From: Streptomyces sp. BK239
GTDB taxonomy: Bacteria; Actinomycetota; Actinomycetes; Streptomycetales; Streptomycetaceae
NCBI RefSeq assembly: GCF_004217285.1
Contig: NZ_SHKS01000010.1
Location: 62,001-126,000 of the forward strand
DNA: 64,000 nucleotides
Direction of reading: 5' to 3'
The notes under the pieces are model-generated. The model worked only from the letters and a program-made list of their open reading frames with translations. It was not told where the DNA came from and did not search any database. Position 1 is the first letter of the stretch. Each line of letters starts with the position of its first letter. A program made the translations under genes and the position numbers. Shown here piece by piece: positions 33,299-41,207 of the stretch.

Positions 33299-34228
33299 CT
33301 CCTCCAGTCGCTCCGGCCGCGGCTCCACCGCCGCGGCCTCGGGCGCCCGCCGGGCCCGCGACCGCGACACCGCGACCCCGGCCAGGCACAACGCCCCGCC
33401 CGTCAGCGTGAGCGGCCCCGGCACCTCACCCAGGGCCAGCCATGACATCAGGACGACCAGCGCGGGCACCGCGTACGTCGTCGCGCCCATGCGGCTGGCG
33501 GTCGTACGGGCGAGGGCGTACGCCCAGGTGGTGAAGGCGAGCGCGGTCGGGAAGACGCCCAGGTAGACCATGTTCAGGGTGGCCGACACCGGGGCCTTCG
33601 CCGCCTCGCTCACCAGCTGCCCGGCGAACGGCAGGCAGAGCACCGCCCCGACCAGACATCCGAAGGTCGTGACCTGCAGCGCGCTCGCCCGCCCCAGCGC
33701 CGGCTTCTGCGCCACCACTCCGGCGGCGTACGCGATCGCCGCCAGCAGACACAGCACCACCCCCAGCACCGAGGAACCGCCGTCCCCCGACATCGACAAC
33801 CCCACCGTCACCGCACCGGCGAACGACACCGCCATCCCGGCCAGCAGCCGCGGCGGCATCACGTCACCCAGGAAGCGCGCGCCGAGCAGGGCGATCAGGA
33901 TCGGCCCGATGTTCACCACCAGGGCCGCCGTTCCCGCGTCGACCTGCTGCTCGCCCCAGTTCAGGACCACCATGTAGAAGCCGAACCAGAGCACCCCCGC
34001 TGTCCCGATCCCGCGCCACGCCGATCGCGGCGGCCACCCCTCCCGCCGTACGAGGCAGATCACCCCCAGTGTCAGGGCCCCGGCCAGCAGTCGGCCGAGG
34101 GCCAGTGCGCCCGGCGAGTAGGCGTCGCCCGCGCTGCGGATCGACACGAACGCCGAGGCCCACAGCACCACGGTGACGGCGGCCGCACCGGCCGCGAGCA
34201 GTTCCGTACGACGTGGGGAGTGCATCAT
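33290..34228 (-). CDS. EamA/DMT-family transporter
   Basis: About 312 residues with ten predicted membrane helices and two EamA repeats. The first repeat is VTVVLWASAFVSIRSAGDAYSPGALALGR through ALVVNIGPILIALLGARFLGD, and the second starts at VLCLLAAIAYAAGVVAQKPAL. These proteins export metabolites or amino acids. ATGs at 34228 and 34225 follow GGAG closely; the family core starts soon after. It converges with the MHS transporter and lies 63 bp downstream of an ArsR-type gene transcribed in the same direction, which may control it. Confidence 0.9.
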   Translation of the reverse strand: MMHSPRRTELLAAGAAAVTVVLWASAFVSIRSAGDAYSPGALALGRLLAGALTLGVICLVRREGWPPRSAWRGIGTAGVLWFGFYMVVLNWGEQQVDAGTAALVVNIGPILIALLGARFLGDVMPPRLLAGMAVSFAGAVTVGLSMSGDGGSSVLGVVLCLLAAIAYAAGVVAQKPALGRASALQVTTFGCLVGAVLCLPFAGQLVSEAAKAPVSATLNMVYLGVFPTALAFTTWAYALARTTASRMGATTYAVPALVVLMSWLALGEVPGPLTLTGGALCLAGVAVSRSRARRAPEAAAVEPRPERLEESA

Positions 34229-34291
34229 GCTCCAGAGGCTAGGCAAGAGAAGGGGGAGAGGTCTCGCGGATTTCGGACCGGGCGACGGCGG

Positions 34292-35002
34292 CTACCTCAG
34301 CGCGGCCCGGTCGACGCCCAGCAGTTCGTTCAGCGCGCGTTCTCCCGACGCCGTCACCCGCACCGCGCGCTCGGAGCCGATGCGTTCGCACCACCCCGAG
34401 TCGAAGGCGTGCCGGCACAGGGCGGCCCCCGCGACCCCGGCGAGATGGGGCCGGCGCTCCGTCCAGTCGAGGCAGGCGCGCGCCAGCGGCCGCCGGCCCG
34501 TGCGGTCGAGGGCGATGCCCGCGCCGTCGAACCACCGCAGCCCCGCCCGGGTCAGCGCGAACCCCGTCTCCTGGAGCAGCAGCCCGCGCGCGGTGAGCGC
34601 GTCGGTGACCGCGATGCCGAGCCGCCCGGCGAGGTGGTCGTAACAGGTGCGGCCGCGCGCCAGCGCCGAGCCCGCGCTCGACTCCCGCAGACTGCGGGGT
34701 GCGGCGACGGCGTCGGGGGCGACCTGCGCGGCCAGGTCCTCCACCAGCTGGGCGACCCGGGCGTCGGCCAGCCGCACGTACCGGTGCCGCCCTTGCCGCT
34801 CCTCGGCGAGCAACCCGCCCGCGACGAGCTTGCCCAGGTGCTCGCTCAACGTCGACGCGGCGACCCCCGCGTGCCGCGCCAGCTCACCGGCGGTCCACGC
34901 CCGCCCGTCGAGCAGCGCCAGCAGACACGCGGCCCGTGTCTCGTCGGCGAGCAGCCCCGCCAGCCGGGCCAGCAACGGAGCCCGCGCATCCCTGGTGGTC
35001 AT
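34292..35002 (-). CDS. ArsR-family winged-helix regulator
   Basis: 236 residues, longer than a minimal ArsR. Residues 5-90 are the winged helix (LARLAGLLADETRAACLLALL, WTAGELARHAGVAASTLSEHLGKLVAGGLL, RHRYVRLAD). The C-terminal 130 residues are a conserved extension (GRTCYDHLAGRLGIAVTDAL, LDWTERRPHLAGVAGAAL, FDSGWCERI) seen in a large group of actinobacterial regulators. Cys residues are few and do not form a classical metal site, so ligand type is open. GGAGGGC precedes the ATG. It is transcribed toward the EamA transporter gene. Confidence 0.88.
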   Translation of the reverse strand: MTTRDARAPLLARLAGLLADETRAACLLALLDGRAWTAGELARHAGVAASTLSEHLGKLVAGGLLAEERQGRHRYVRLADARVAQLVEDLAAQVAPDAVAAPRSLRESSAGSALARGRTCYDHLAGRLGIAVTDALTARGLLLQETGFALTRAGLRWFDGAGIALDRTGRRPLARACLDWTERRPHLAGVAGAALCRHAFDSGWCERIGSERAVRVTASGERALNELLGVDRAALR

Positions 35003-35061
35003 GCCCTCCAGCATGCGACACGGACGCTTCGGCGCCGGCCGAAGTGTGCGCGCGGCCGGGG

Positions 35062-35703
35062 CTACGCGCCGCGCCGCACCTGCTCGTACTGCTGGGCCAG
35101 CCCGTCCAGCAGCGCGGTGAGACCCGTCTCGAAGGCGCGTTCGTCGATCTTCTCCTGCTGGTCGGCCAGCAGATGGGCCTGACCGAGGTGCGGGTAGTCG
35201 GCCGGGTCGTACGCGCCGGCGTCGCCGACGAAGCCGCCCGCGAAGGAGCCGAGCGCGGAGCCCATGATGAAGTACCGCATCAGCGCGCCGATCGAGGTGG
35301 CCTGCGCGGGCGGCCAGCCGGCGTCGACCATCGCGCCGTACACCGCGTCCGCGAGCCGCAGCGCGGCCGGACGGCGGCCGGGGCCGCGGGCCAGGACCGG
35401 GACGATGTTGGGGTGGTCGCGCAGGGCGGCCCGGTAGGAGACGGCCCAGTCGTGCAGGGCGGTCCGCCACTCCCGGCCGTCCTCGAACATCGTCAGGTCC
35501 ACCTGGGCGCTGACCGAGTCGGCGACGGCCTCCAGGATCTCGTCCTTGGTGCGGAAGTGGTTGTAGAGCGAGGGCCCGCTCACGCCCAGCTCGGCGGCGA
35601 GCCGCCGGGTGGAGACGGCCGCCAGGCCCTCGGCGTCCACGAGCGCGCGGGCCGTCACGATGATGCGGTCGGTGCTCAGCAAGGGCTTGCGCGGTCGGGC
35701 CAT
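35062..35703 (-). CDS. TetR-family regulator, divergent from an acyl-CoA dehydrogenase
   Basis: 213 residues. The helix-turn-helix is IIVTARALVDAEGLAAVSTRRLAAELGVSGPSLYNHFRTKDEILEAV. The C-terminal part (LHDWAVSYRAALRDHPNIVPVLARGPG onward, with a TetR_C-type ligand domain) suits an acyl or hydrophobic effector. It is divergent from the acyl-CoA dehydrogenase across 63 bp holding the 19-bp site at 35730-35748. A similar site precedes the aldehyde dehydrogenase 6 kb away, so it may control both. The start MARPRKP at 35703 is preferred to the ATG nine bases upstream. Confidence 0.9.
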   Translation of the reverse strand: MARPRKPLLSTDRIIVTARALVDAEGLAAVSTRRLAAELGVSGPSLYNHFRTKDEILEAVADSVSAQVDLTMFEDGREWRTALHDWAVSYRAALRDHPNIVPVLARGPGRRPAALRLADAVYGAMVDAGWPPAQATSIGALMRYFIMGSALGSFAGGFVGDAGAYDPADYPHLGQAHLLADQQEKIDERAFETGLTALLDGLAQQYEQVRRGA

Positions 35704-35729
35704 GGCGCACATAGTAGGGCGGACACAGG

Positions 35730-35748
35730 AAACTAGCAGTGCTAATTA
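35730..35748. promoter_or_regulatory. Operator between TetR and acyl-CoA dehydrogenase genes
   Basis: AAACTAGCAGTGCTAATTA contains the inverted repeat TAGCA/TGCTA around a central G. It lies in the 63-bp divergent promoter and shares AAACTAGC plus AT-rich ends with 29312-29330. Direct TetR binding with repression of both flanking genes is the expected arrangement. Confidence 0.65.
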
Positions 35749-35766
35749 AAGGGTGGGTGTCGCGTC

Positions 35767-36918
35767 ATGCGTCTGGGGCTCAGCGAGGAGCAGGAGGCCG
35801 TCCGTCGGCTCGCCCGGGACTTCGTGGAGCGCGAGATCGCCCCGCACGCCGCAGCCTGGGACCGTGCCGAGGAGGTCGACCGGGGCATCGTGAAGAAGCT
35901 CGGCGAGGTCGGCTTCCTGGGGCTGACGATCGACGAGGAGTACGGCGGCTCGGGCGGCGACCACCTCGCGTACTGCCTGGTCACGGAGGAGCTCGGCCGC
36001 GGTGACTCCTCGGTGCGCGGGATCGTGTCCGTCTCCCTCGGCCTGGTCGCCAAGACGATCGCGGCCTGGGGGAGCGAGGAGCACAAGCGGCGCTGGCTGC
36101 CGGGGCTGACCTCGGGCGCGTACGTCGGCTGCTTCGGCCTGACCGAGCCCGGCACCGGCTCGGACGCCGGGAACCTCACCACCCGCGCGGTCCGCGACGG
36201 CGACCACTACGTCATCGACGGCACGAAGATGTTCATCACCAACGGCACCTGGGCCGACGTCGTGCTGCTCTTCGCGCGCTCCACCGACGCCCCAGGCCAC
36301 AAGGGCGTCTCCGCGTTCCTCGTCCCCGCCGACACCCCCGGCCTGACCCGCCGCACCCTGCACGGCAAGCTCGGCCTGCGCGGCCAGGCCACCGCCGAAC
36401 TGGTCCTGGACGGCGTCCGGGTGCCGGCGTCCGCGCTGCTCGGCGAGGAGGGCAAGGGCTTCTCCGTCGCCATGTCGGCCCTCGCCAAGGGGCGGATGTC
36501 GGTCGCGGCGGGCTGCGTCGGCATCGCCCAGGCCGCGCTGGACGCGGCCGTGCGGTACGCGGGGGAGCGCGAGCAGTTCGGAAAGAGCATCGCCCACCAC
36601 CAGCTCGTCCAGGAGCTGATCAGTGACATCGCGGTCGACGTGGACGCCGCCCGGCTCCTCACCTGGCGGGTCGCGGACCTGATCGACCGCGGGCGGCCCT
36701 TCGCCGTGGAGTCCTCCAAGGCCAAGCTGTTCGCCTCGGAGGCCGCCGTCCGCGCCGCCAACAACGCCCTCCAGGTCTTCGGCGGCTACGGCTACGTCGA
36801 CGAGTACCCGGCGGGCAAACTGCTGCGCGACGCGCGGGTGATGACCCTCTACGAGGGCACCAGCCAGATCCAGAAGCTCCTGATCGGGCGGGCGCTGACC
36901 GGCGTCTCGGCGTTCTGA
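35767..36918 (+). CDS. Acyl-CoA dehydrogenase
   Basis: 383 residues, standard flavoprotein ACAD. GFLGLTIDEEYGGSGGDHLAYCL is in the N-terminal helical domain, CFGLTEPGTGSDAGNLTTRA and KMFITNGTWADVVLLF bind FAD, GRMSVAAGCVGIAQAALDAAV follows, and the catalytic Glu is in TLYEGTSQIQK. It makes an alpha,beta-double bond in a short- or branched-chain acyl-CoA and passes electrons to ETF; the exact chain is not readable. A divergent TetR and an operator between them indicate inducible expression. An ATG eight codons from a good purine-rich leader is used. Confidence 0.95.
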   Translation: MRLGLSEEQEAVRRLARDFVEREIAPHAAAWDRAEEVDRGIVKKLGEVGFLGLTIDEEYGGSGGDHLAYCLVTEELGRGDSSVRGIVSVSLGLVAKTIAAWGSEEHKRRWLPGLTSGAYVGCFGLTEPGTGSDAGNLTTRAVRDGDHYVIDGTKMFITNGTWADVVLLFARSTDAPGHKGVSAFLVPADTPGLTRRTLHGKLGLRGQATAELVLDGVRVPASALLGEEGKGFSVAMSALAKGRMSVAAGCVGIAQAALDAAVRYAGEREQFGKSIAHHQLVQELISDIAVDVDAARLLTWRVADLIDRGRPFAVESSKAKLFASEAAVRAANNALQVFGGYGYVDEYPAGKLLRDARVMTLYEGTSQIQKLLIGRALTGVSAF

Positions 36919-36977
36919 GTACGTTCTGAGTACGTGCGCGGATGTGGCGCGCGCCACGCCCGGCCGATGCTGTGGCC

Positions 36978-37265
36978 ATGAGTGACACACCGGTCAAGCA
37001 GCAGAGCACCGCCGCGTTCTACGGCCAGGCGGTCGCGTCCTTCGCCGTCGCCATGGCGGCCACGGCCATCGGCATCTTCCGGCTGAACGCCGACGCCTGG
37101 GTGCGCGGCTTCCTGGCCATCGCCGTGCTGTACCTGGTCACCTCCGCCTTCACCCTGGCCAAGGTGATCAGGGACCGCCAGGAGGCGGGGGCGATCGTGA
37201 GCCGGGTCGACCAGGCGCGACTGGAGAAGCTGCTCGCGGAGCACGACCCCTTCGAGAAGCTCTGA
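36978..37265 (+). CDS. YiaA/YiaB family small membrane protein
   Basis: A 95-residue protein with two membrane helices (FYGQAVASFAVAMAATAIGIF and VRGFLAIAVLYLVTSAFTLAKV) separated by RLNADAW, then a charged cytoplasmic tail. This matches the YiaA/YiaB domain, whose function is unknown. The start at 36978 gives MSDTPVKQQSTAAF; the 36942 extension lacks a ribosome site. It lies 59 bp after the acyl-CoA dehydrogenase. Confidence 0.83.
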   Translation: MSDTPVKQQSTAAFYGQAVASFAVAMAATAIGIFRLNADAWVRGFLAIAVLYLVTSAFTLAKVIRDRQEAGAIVSRVDQARLEKLLAEHDPFEKL

Positions 37266-37322
37266 GGGGCTCGTTCGGCCCGCGAGGGATTCCCCTACGC
37301 CTGAGGGCTTCTGAGCGGCGAC

Positions 37323-37340
37323 GCTAAGCGGCCGCTCAGC
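37323..37340. promoter_or_regulatory. TetR operator (self-regulation) before the regulator at 37387
   Basis: GCTAAGCGGCCGCTCAGC is an almost perfect 18-bp palindrome 46 bp before the TetR start. A partial copy, CTGAGCGGCG, precedes it at 37311. The site at 38521-38538 before maoC has the same frame with 14 of 18 identical bases. Confidence 0.7.
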
Positions 37341-37386
37341 TTCAGCGGTATGGTGTAGCTCCGGTAGCGAGAGGGGCGAACCAGCG

Positions 37387-38013
37387 ATGAGTACGGCGGA
37401 GGAGACGGCCGGCGGCGACGTCGAGCCGTGGGAAGAGGTCACCCCTGACGCGGCCCGGCGACTGCTCGTCGCCGCCGTGGAGGCCTTCGCCGAGCGCGGC
37501 TACCACGCGACCACCACCCGCGACATCGCGGGCCGCGCGGGCATGAGCCCGGCCGCCCTCTACATCCACTACAAGACCAAGGAAGAGCTGCTGCACCGCA
37601 TCAGCCGCATCGGTCACGACCGCGCGCTGGACATCCTGCGCACGGCCGCGAACGGCGACGGCGACGCGACGCGGCGGCTCGCGGACGCCGTGAGCTCCTT
37701 CGTCCGCTGGCACGCCGGGCGGCGCACCACCGCGCGGGTCGTGCAGTACGAACTGGACGCCCTCGGCCCCGACGCCCGCGCCGAGATCCTCGACCTGCGC
37801 CGGCAGGTCGACGCGCAGGTGCGCGGGATCATCGAGGACGGCGTGGCGGCCGGCGAGTTCGACGTGCTGGACGTGCACGGCACGACCCTCGCCGTGCTGT
37901 CGCTGTGCATCGACGTGGCCCGCTGGTTCAACGTGGACGGCCCGCGCACGCCCGACGAGGTCGGCGCGCTGTACGCCGACCTCGTGCTGCGGATGGTGGG
38001 CGCGGCCAAGTAG
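37387..38013 (+). CDS. TetR-family regulator, probable fatty-acid-type
   Basis: 208 residues. The DNA-binding segment is LLVAAVEAFAERGYHATTTRDIAGRAGMSPAALYIHYKTKEELLHRI. The ligand domain (SSFVRWHAGRRTTARVVQYELDAL, VLSLCIDVARWFN) resembles KstR2/FadR-like actinobacterial TetR proteins that sense acyl-CoAs. It converges on the MaoC gene, whose promoter carries the same palindrome as its own. Repression relieved by an acyl-CoA is the likely mechanism (inference). Confidence 0.92.
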   Translation: MSTAEETAGGDVEPWEEVTPDAARRLLVAAVEAFAERGYHATTTRDIAGRAGMSPAALYIHYKTKEELLHRISRIGHDRALDILRTAANGDGDATRRLADAVSSFVRWHAGRRTTARVVQYELDALGPDARAEILDLRRQVDAQVRGIIEDGVAAGEFDVLDVHGTTLAVLSLCIDVARWFNVDGPRTPDEVGALYADLVLRMVGAAK

Positions 38014-38037
38014 CCGAGGGCTGCGGCCCGTTCCGCT

Positions 38038-38499
38038 CTAGAGGTAGTACCGGGACACCGACTCCGCGACGCACGCCGGCTTGTCCCCGCCCTCGCGCTC
38101 CACGGAGAAGGCGACGGTGAGCTGGACGCCGCCGGGCACCTCGTCCACCGCGGTGATCGTCGCGGTGGCGCGCAGCCGGGAGCCGACCGGCACGGGGGAG
38201 GGGAAACGGACCTTGTTCGTCCCGTAGTTGACGCCCATCTTCACGTTCTCGACGGAGATCAGCTGCGGTCCGAACAGCGGCAGCAGCGACAGCGTCAGGT
38301 AACCGTGCGCGATCGTGGTCCCGAACGGCCCGGCTGCGGCCTTCTCCGGGTCCACGTGGATCCACTGGTGGTCGCCGGTGGCCTCGGCGAAAAGGTCGAT
38401 CCGCTTCTGGTCGACCTCCACCCAGTCCGTGTACCCCAACTGCTCGCCCACCGCAGCCTTCAGCTCGTCGACGGACGTGAAGATCCTCGGCTCAGCCAT
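38038..38499 (-). CDS. MaoC-like (R)-specific enoyl-CoA hydratase
   Basis: 153 residues with a single hot-dog domain. FAEATGDHQWIHVDPEKA carries the catalytic Asp-His pair (DX4H) and GPFGTTIAHGYLTLSLLP the family loop; TNKVRFPSPVPVGSRLRATATI is the second strand set. It hydrates 2-enoyl-CoA for beta-oxidation or polyhydroxyalkanoate supply. The operator at 38521-38538 sits 22 bp before the start. Confidence 0.93.
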   Translation of the reverse strand: MAEPRIFTSVDELKAAVGEQLGYTDWVEVDQKRIDLFAEATGDHQWIHVDPEKAAAGPFGTTIAHGYLTLSLLPLFGPQLISVENVKMGVNYGTNKVRFPSPVPVGSRLRATATITAVDEVPGGVQLTVAFSVEREGGDKPACVAESVSRYYL

Positions 38500-38520
38500 G
38501 TCCCGGCCTCTCGTGTGACG

Positions 38521-38538
38521 TCTAAGCGACTGCTTAGC
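38521..38538. promoter_or_regulatory. TetR operator before maoC
   Basis: TCTAAGCGACTGCTTAGC contains arms CTAAGC/GCTTAG around GACT. It corresponds base for base to the 37323-37340 site at 14 of 18 positions. Placement 22 bp before the maoC start codon would block transcription or translation initiation. Confidence 0.7.
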
Positions 38539-38615
38539 ATGGTCGGCGGCGAGGTCGGTGTCAACGGATCGAGGAGGCGGGTCGACCGGCCTGCCTGATC
38601 GGTAGTCTCTGAGGG

Positions 38616-39092
38616 GTGCCCCAGATACCCGAGAAGATCCACGAGCTCACGGTCGGCCAGCTCGCCGCCCGCAGCGGCGCCGCCGTCTCCGCGCTGCACT
38701 TCTACGAGGCCAAGGGGCTGATCAGCAGTCGCCGCACACCGGGCAACCAACGCCGCTACCACCGCGACACGCTCCGGCGTGTGGCCTTCGTGCGGGCCGC
38801 ACAGCGGGTGGGCATCCCGCTGGCCACGATCCGCGAGGCGCTCGCCGAACTCCCCGAGGAGCGCACGCCGACCCGCGAGGACTGGGCGCGCCTGTCACAG
38901 ACCTGGCGGGCCGAACTCGACGAACGCATACGGCAGCTGAACCGTCTGCGCGACCACCTCACCGACTGCATCGGCTGCGGCTGCCTCTCCCTCCACAGCT
39001 GCGTCCTCTCCAATCCGAACGATGCCTTCGGCGAACGAGCCGCTGGATCGCGGCTGTTGGCGGAGAAACCCGGGGCGGGAGGGGCGCGGTAG
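38616..39092 (+). CDS. soxR: SoxR, redox-sensing MerR-family regulator
   Basis: 158 residues from a GTG. The MerR helix-turn-helix is LTVGQLAARSGAAVSALHFYEAKGLI with RRYHRDTLRRVAFVRAAQRVGI. The [2Fe-2S] ligands are the four Cys of CIGCGCLSLHSC (CX2CXCX5C), exactly the SoxR pattern. In Streptomyces, SoxR responds to redox-active metabolites such as actinorhodin and activates a handful of oxidoreductase and transporter genes; no such target is adjacent, except perhaps genes elsewhere. The C-terminal GERAAGSRLLAEKPGAGGAR is a normal disordered tail. Confidence 0.96.
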   Translation: MPQIPEKIHELTVGQLAARSGAAVSALHFYEAKGLISSRRTPGNQRRYHRDTLRRVAFVRAAQRVGIPLATIREALAELPEERTPTREDWARLSQTWRAELDERIRQLNRLRDHLTDCIGCGCLSLHSCVLSNPNDAFGERAAGSRLLAEKPGAGGAR

Positions 39093-39101
39093 CCACCGAG
39101 C

Positions 39102-39300
39102 GGCGGGGTGGGTGCGGCTCGTCTGTGGCGGTTCGCGCAGTTCCCCGCGCCCCTGGGTGGGGCCGCTCGCGCAGATCCTTCAGTCCCCCAGCTGCGGGCA
39201 GTCGTGCCGCTGGGGCGGCACGGGTGGGCGCGGCGGCACCCGGCAGTGCCGCGCTCCGCGGCCCACCCCCGCAGGCCCGGACCCACGGTCACCTACCCCC
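39102..39300. repeat. Streptomyces intergenic dispersed repeat tract
   Basis: This spacer holds GTTCGCGCAGTTCCCCGCGC followed by CCCTGGG (39131-39157) and CAGTCGTGCCGCTGGGGCGG followed by CACGGGTGGGCGCGG (39197-39231). Both strings are ones I recognise as recurring in noncoding DNA of many Streptomyces genomes. GTGCCGC/GCGGCAC can pair into a hairpin, so it may double as the soxR or RNA ligase terminator. No gene is present. Confidence 0.55.
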
Positions 39301-39307
39301 GGCACCC

Positions 39308-40384
39308 CTACTCGTACTCCGTCCCGCCCTTCCGCGTCAGATACGCCGCGCTCACCGCCTTCGCGATCGCCCGGCCGCCGGTCACCGTGCTGTACCGCTC
39401 GACAGCGGGACGGATCACCACACCCTCCCGCAGGTGCAGCTCCCGCCCGGACACCGTCTCGCGCCCGCTCGCCAGCTCCAGCACCCGCTCACTGTTGTAC
39501 GGCCCCTCGAACAGCCGTGGCACCACAGGCAGTTCACCGTCGAGCAGCTCCACCACCTCCCCCGGGTCCAGCCACCGCACCGCGCCCCCGACCTCCACGG
39601 AGACGTCGAACGCGGCGTACCCGAGACTCTCCCGCCGCCCGTCCGCGCCGTACGCCAGATCCTGCACGCCCGCCCCGTACACCTCGCCGAAGATCCCGAC
39701 CCGCCGCGCGCCGAGCCGCTCGGCGATCCGGGCCGCCGCCTCCACCACGCCGTGTCCCCGTACGGCACGCCAGTACAGGTTCCGCGGATCCTCCTTCAGC
39801 GCCAGCGACTTCCCGCCGAAGCCCTTGGAGGAGACGTACACCCGCCCCTCGTCCGCGACATACGTCAGCAGGCACGCCGAACCGTGCAGCTTCTCCGTCA
39901 GGACCACCGGCTCACCCGGAGCGAAGATGTCCGGATAGCGCTGGATGTTCTCGATGTCGACCCAGGGCAGCAGCTCGGACGCGGCCTCGACCTCGCCGCT
40001 CATCGTCGGCGGGATCGGCGGCACCCACTTGGTGATGCCCAGCCGCTCCGCGAAGTCGGTCCCCGCCCCGGCCGCCCGCACCAGGTCGACGCCGGCCAGC
40101 GCCGCGGGCCGGCACACGATCCCCTGCGACAGCTCGCCCCGCAGGCGGACCGCCTTGACCCGGTCCGCCTTGCTCCCGGCCAGCCGCCCGGTCAGCCCCA
40201 GCTCCTCGATCAGGGAGGCCGGCAGCACCGCCTGCTCGGGGATGTAGAGCGCGGCGTCCCCGGTGCGGTACGCCCCCTTGGCGACGACCGCGCGGTACAG
40301 GCCCACCTGGGCCAGTTCGAGGGCGTCGGCGTTGGGGTGTTCGTGGACGGTCAGCACTTCGGCGGTGACGCGCAGCGTCGACAT
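39308..40384 (-). CDS. ATP-dependent RNA ligase, DraRnl (Rnl5) type
   Basis: 358 residues. An N-terminal OB-like domain (STLRVTAEVLTVHEHPNADALELAQVG; YIPEQAVLP; RLRGELSQGIV) precedes the nucleotidyltransferase core. Motif I is EKLHGSA with Lys165 as the adenylation site; motif III IFGEVYG, motif IV EGVVIRP and a motif V-like KAVSAAYL follow. The N-terminal OB arrangement matches Deinococcus radiodurans DraRnl, which seals RNA nicks, including 3'-OH RNA ends in duplexes. No RtcA, Pnkp or toxin neighbour is visible. It likely repairs damaged RNA; its natural substrate in Streptomyces is unknown. Confidence 0.85.
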   Translation of the reverse strand: MSTLRVTAEVLTVHEHPNADALELAQVGLYRAVVAKGAYRTGDAALYIPEQAVLPASLIEELGLTGRLAGSKADRVKAVRLRGELSQGIVCRPAALAGVDLVRAAGAGTDFAERLGITKWVPPIPPTMSGEVEAASELLPWVDIENIQRYPDIFAPGEPVVLTEKLHGSACLLTYVADEGRVYVSSKGFGGKSLALKEDPRNLYWRAVRGHGVVEAAARIAERLGARRVGIFGEVYGAGVQDLAYGADGRRESLGYAAFDVSVEVGGAVRWLDPGEVVELLDGELPVVPRLFEGPYNSERVLELASGRETVSGRELHLREGVVIRPAVERYSTVTGGRAIAKAVSAAYLTRKGGTEYE

Positions 40385-40518
40385 GAGGGGCTCCTTCAGG
40401 GCCTCAGACGGGTCTCATCCCTCCCGACTGTCCTCATGACAAAGCGCTGGAGCGACCGGATTAGCGGCTGGTACCGTCACCCGCCGTCGCATCGCCCCGC
40501 GCCGCCCACGGCGGAACA

Positions 40519-40548
40519 GGGGTGCGCCACGCTCTCGGTGCGCACCCC
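40519..40548 (-). terminator. Hairpin downstream of the zinc-ribbon protein gene
   Basis: GGGGTGCGC (40519-40527) and GCGCACCCC (40540-40548) pair perfectly around 12 bases, 57 bp past the stop of the minus-strand gene at 40605. The remaining spacer to the RNA ligase start (40385-40604) shows no other gene. Confidence 0.55.
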
Positions 40549-40604
40549 GTGCCGTACACGCGCCGTGCTCCCGCACGGCCCCCGGCTCACGCCGGCGGCC
40601 GGTC

Positions 40605-41207
40605 TCACGCCGACATCAGCAGCCGTCCCCGCCTCGCGTACGCCAGCGCCTCGGCGGTGAGGACCGGGCGGGGGACGAGTATGCCGCAGTCCGCGCAGAC
40701 CGGGCCGGAGGACGGTTCGTGGTCCAGGTCGTACTTCCACTGGAGCCGCGTCCCGCCGCACACCGGACAGGCCGAGCCCGGCTCGCGCTCCAGGGCGTTG
40801 ATCAGCCGGCGCAGCACCTCGGCCAGCGGCTCACGGGGATGCACCCGCGGGTCGTCGCACCACGCCACACCGAAACCGCCCCAGGTCAGCCGGTGCCAGT
40901 CGTCCACGGTGCCCGGGCGGCGCAGCCCGTCGTACTTCTCCTTCCTGCGGCGCTCGGCGAACTCGACCTCGTAGGCCAACCACACCGCCCGCGCCTCCTC
41001 CAGCTCGTCCAACGCGGCCACGAGCCGCGCAGGATCGGGGGAGCGGTCCTCGGGGCCGAACCCGGCCCGCGAGCAGAGATGGTCCCAGGTCGCCCTGTGC
41101 CCGTAAGGAGCGAACCGCTCCAGGCACTTACGCAGTGAGTAACGCCGCAGCGCCAGATCGCACCGCGCGTCACGCACCTGTCTCGCCAGACTCCGAAAAC
41201 CGGCCAT
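40605..41207 (-). CDS. Conserved hypothetical protein with zinc-ribbon-like cysteines
   Basis: 200 residues. The N-terminal 110 residues are basic and helical (LARQVRDARCDLALRRYSLRKCLERF, LVAALDELEEARAVWLAYEVEFAERRRKEKYDGL). The C-terminal region has SACPVCGGTRLQWKYD and GPVCADCGILVPRP, two CX2C knuckles about 25 residues apart that should bind one zinc. No catalytic motif or family name is recognisable. It is divergent from the penicillin acylase gene across 266 bp. The overall look suggests a nucleic-acid-binding protein, but that is only a guess. Confidence 0.72.
   Translation of the reverse strand: MAGFRSLARQVRDARCDLALRRYSLRKCLERFAPYGHRATWDHLCSRAGFGPEDRSPDPARLVAALDELEEARAVWLAYEVEFAERRRKEKYDGLRRPGTVDDWHRLTWGGFGVAWCDDPRVHPREPLAEVLRRLINALEREPGSACPVCGGTRLQWKYDLDHEPSSGPVCADCGILVPRPVLTAEALAYARRGRLLMSA

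Noticed and set aside
39125..40660. Plus-strand frame across the RNA ligase
   Set aside because: Antisense to motif-complete RNA ligase; no ribosome site and Arg/Gly/Leu-rich translation.
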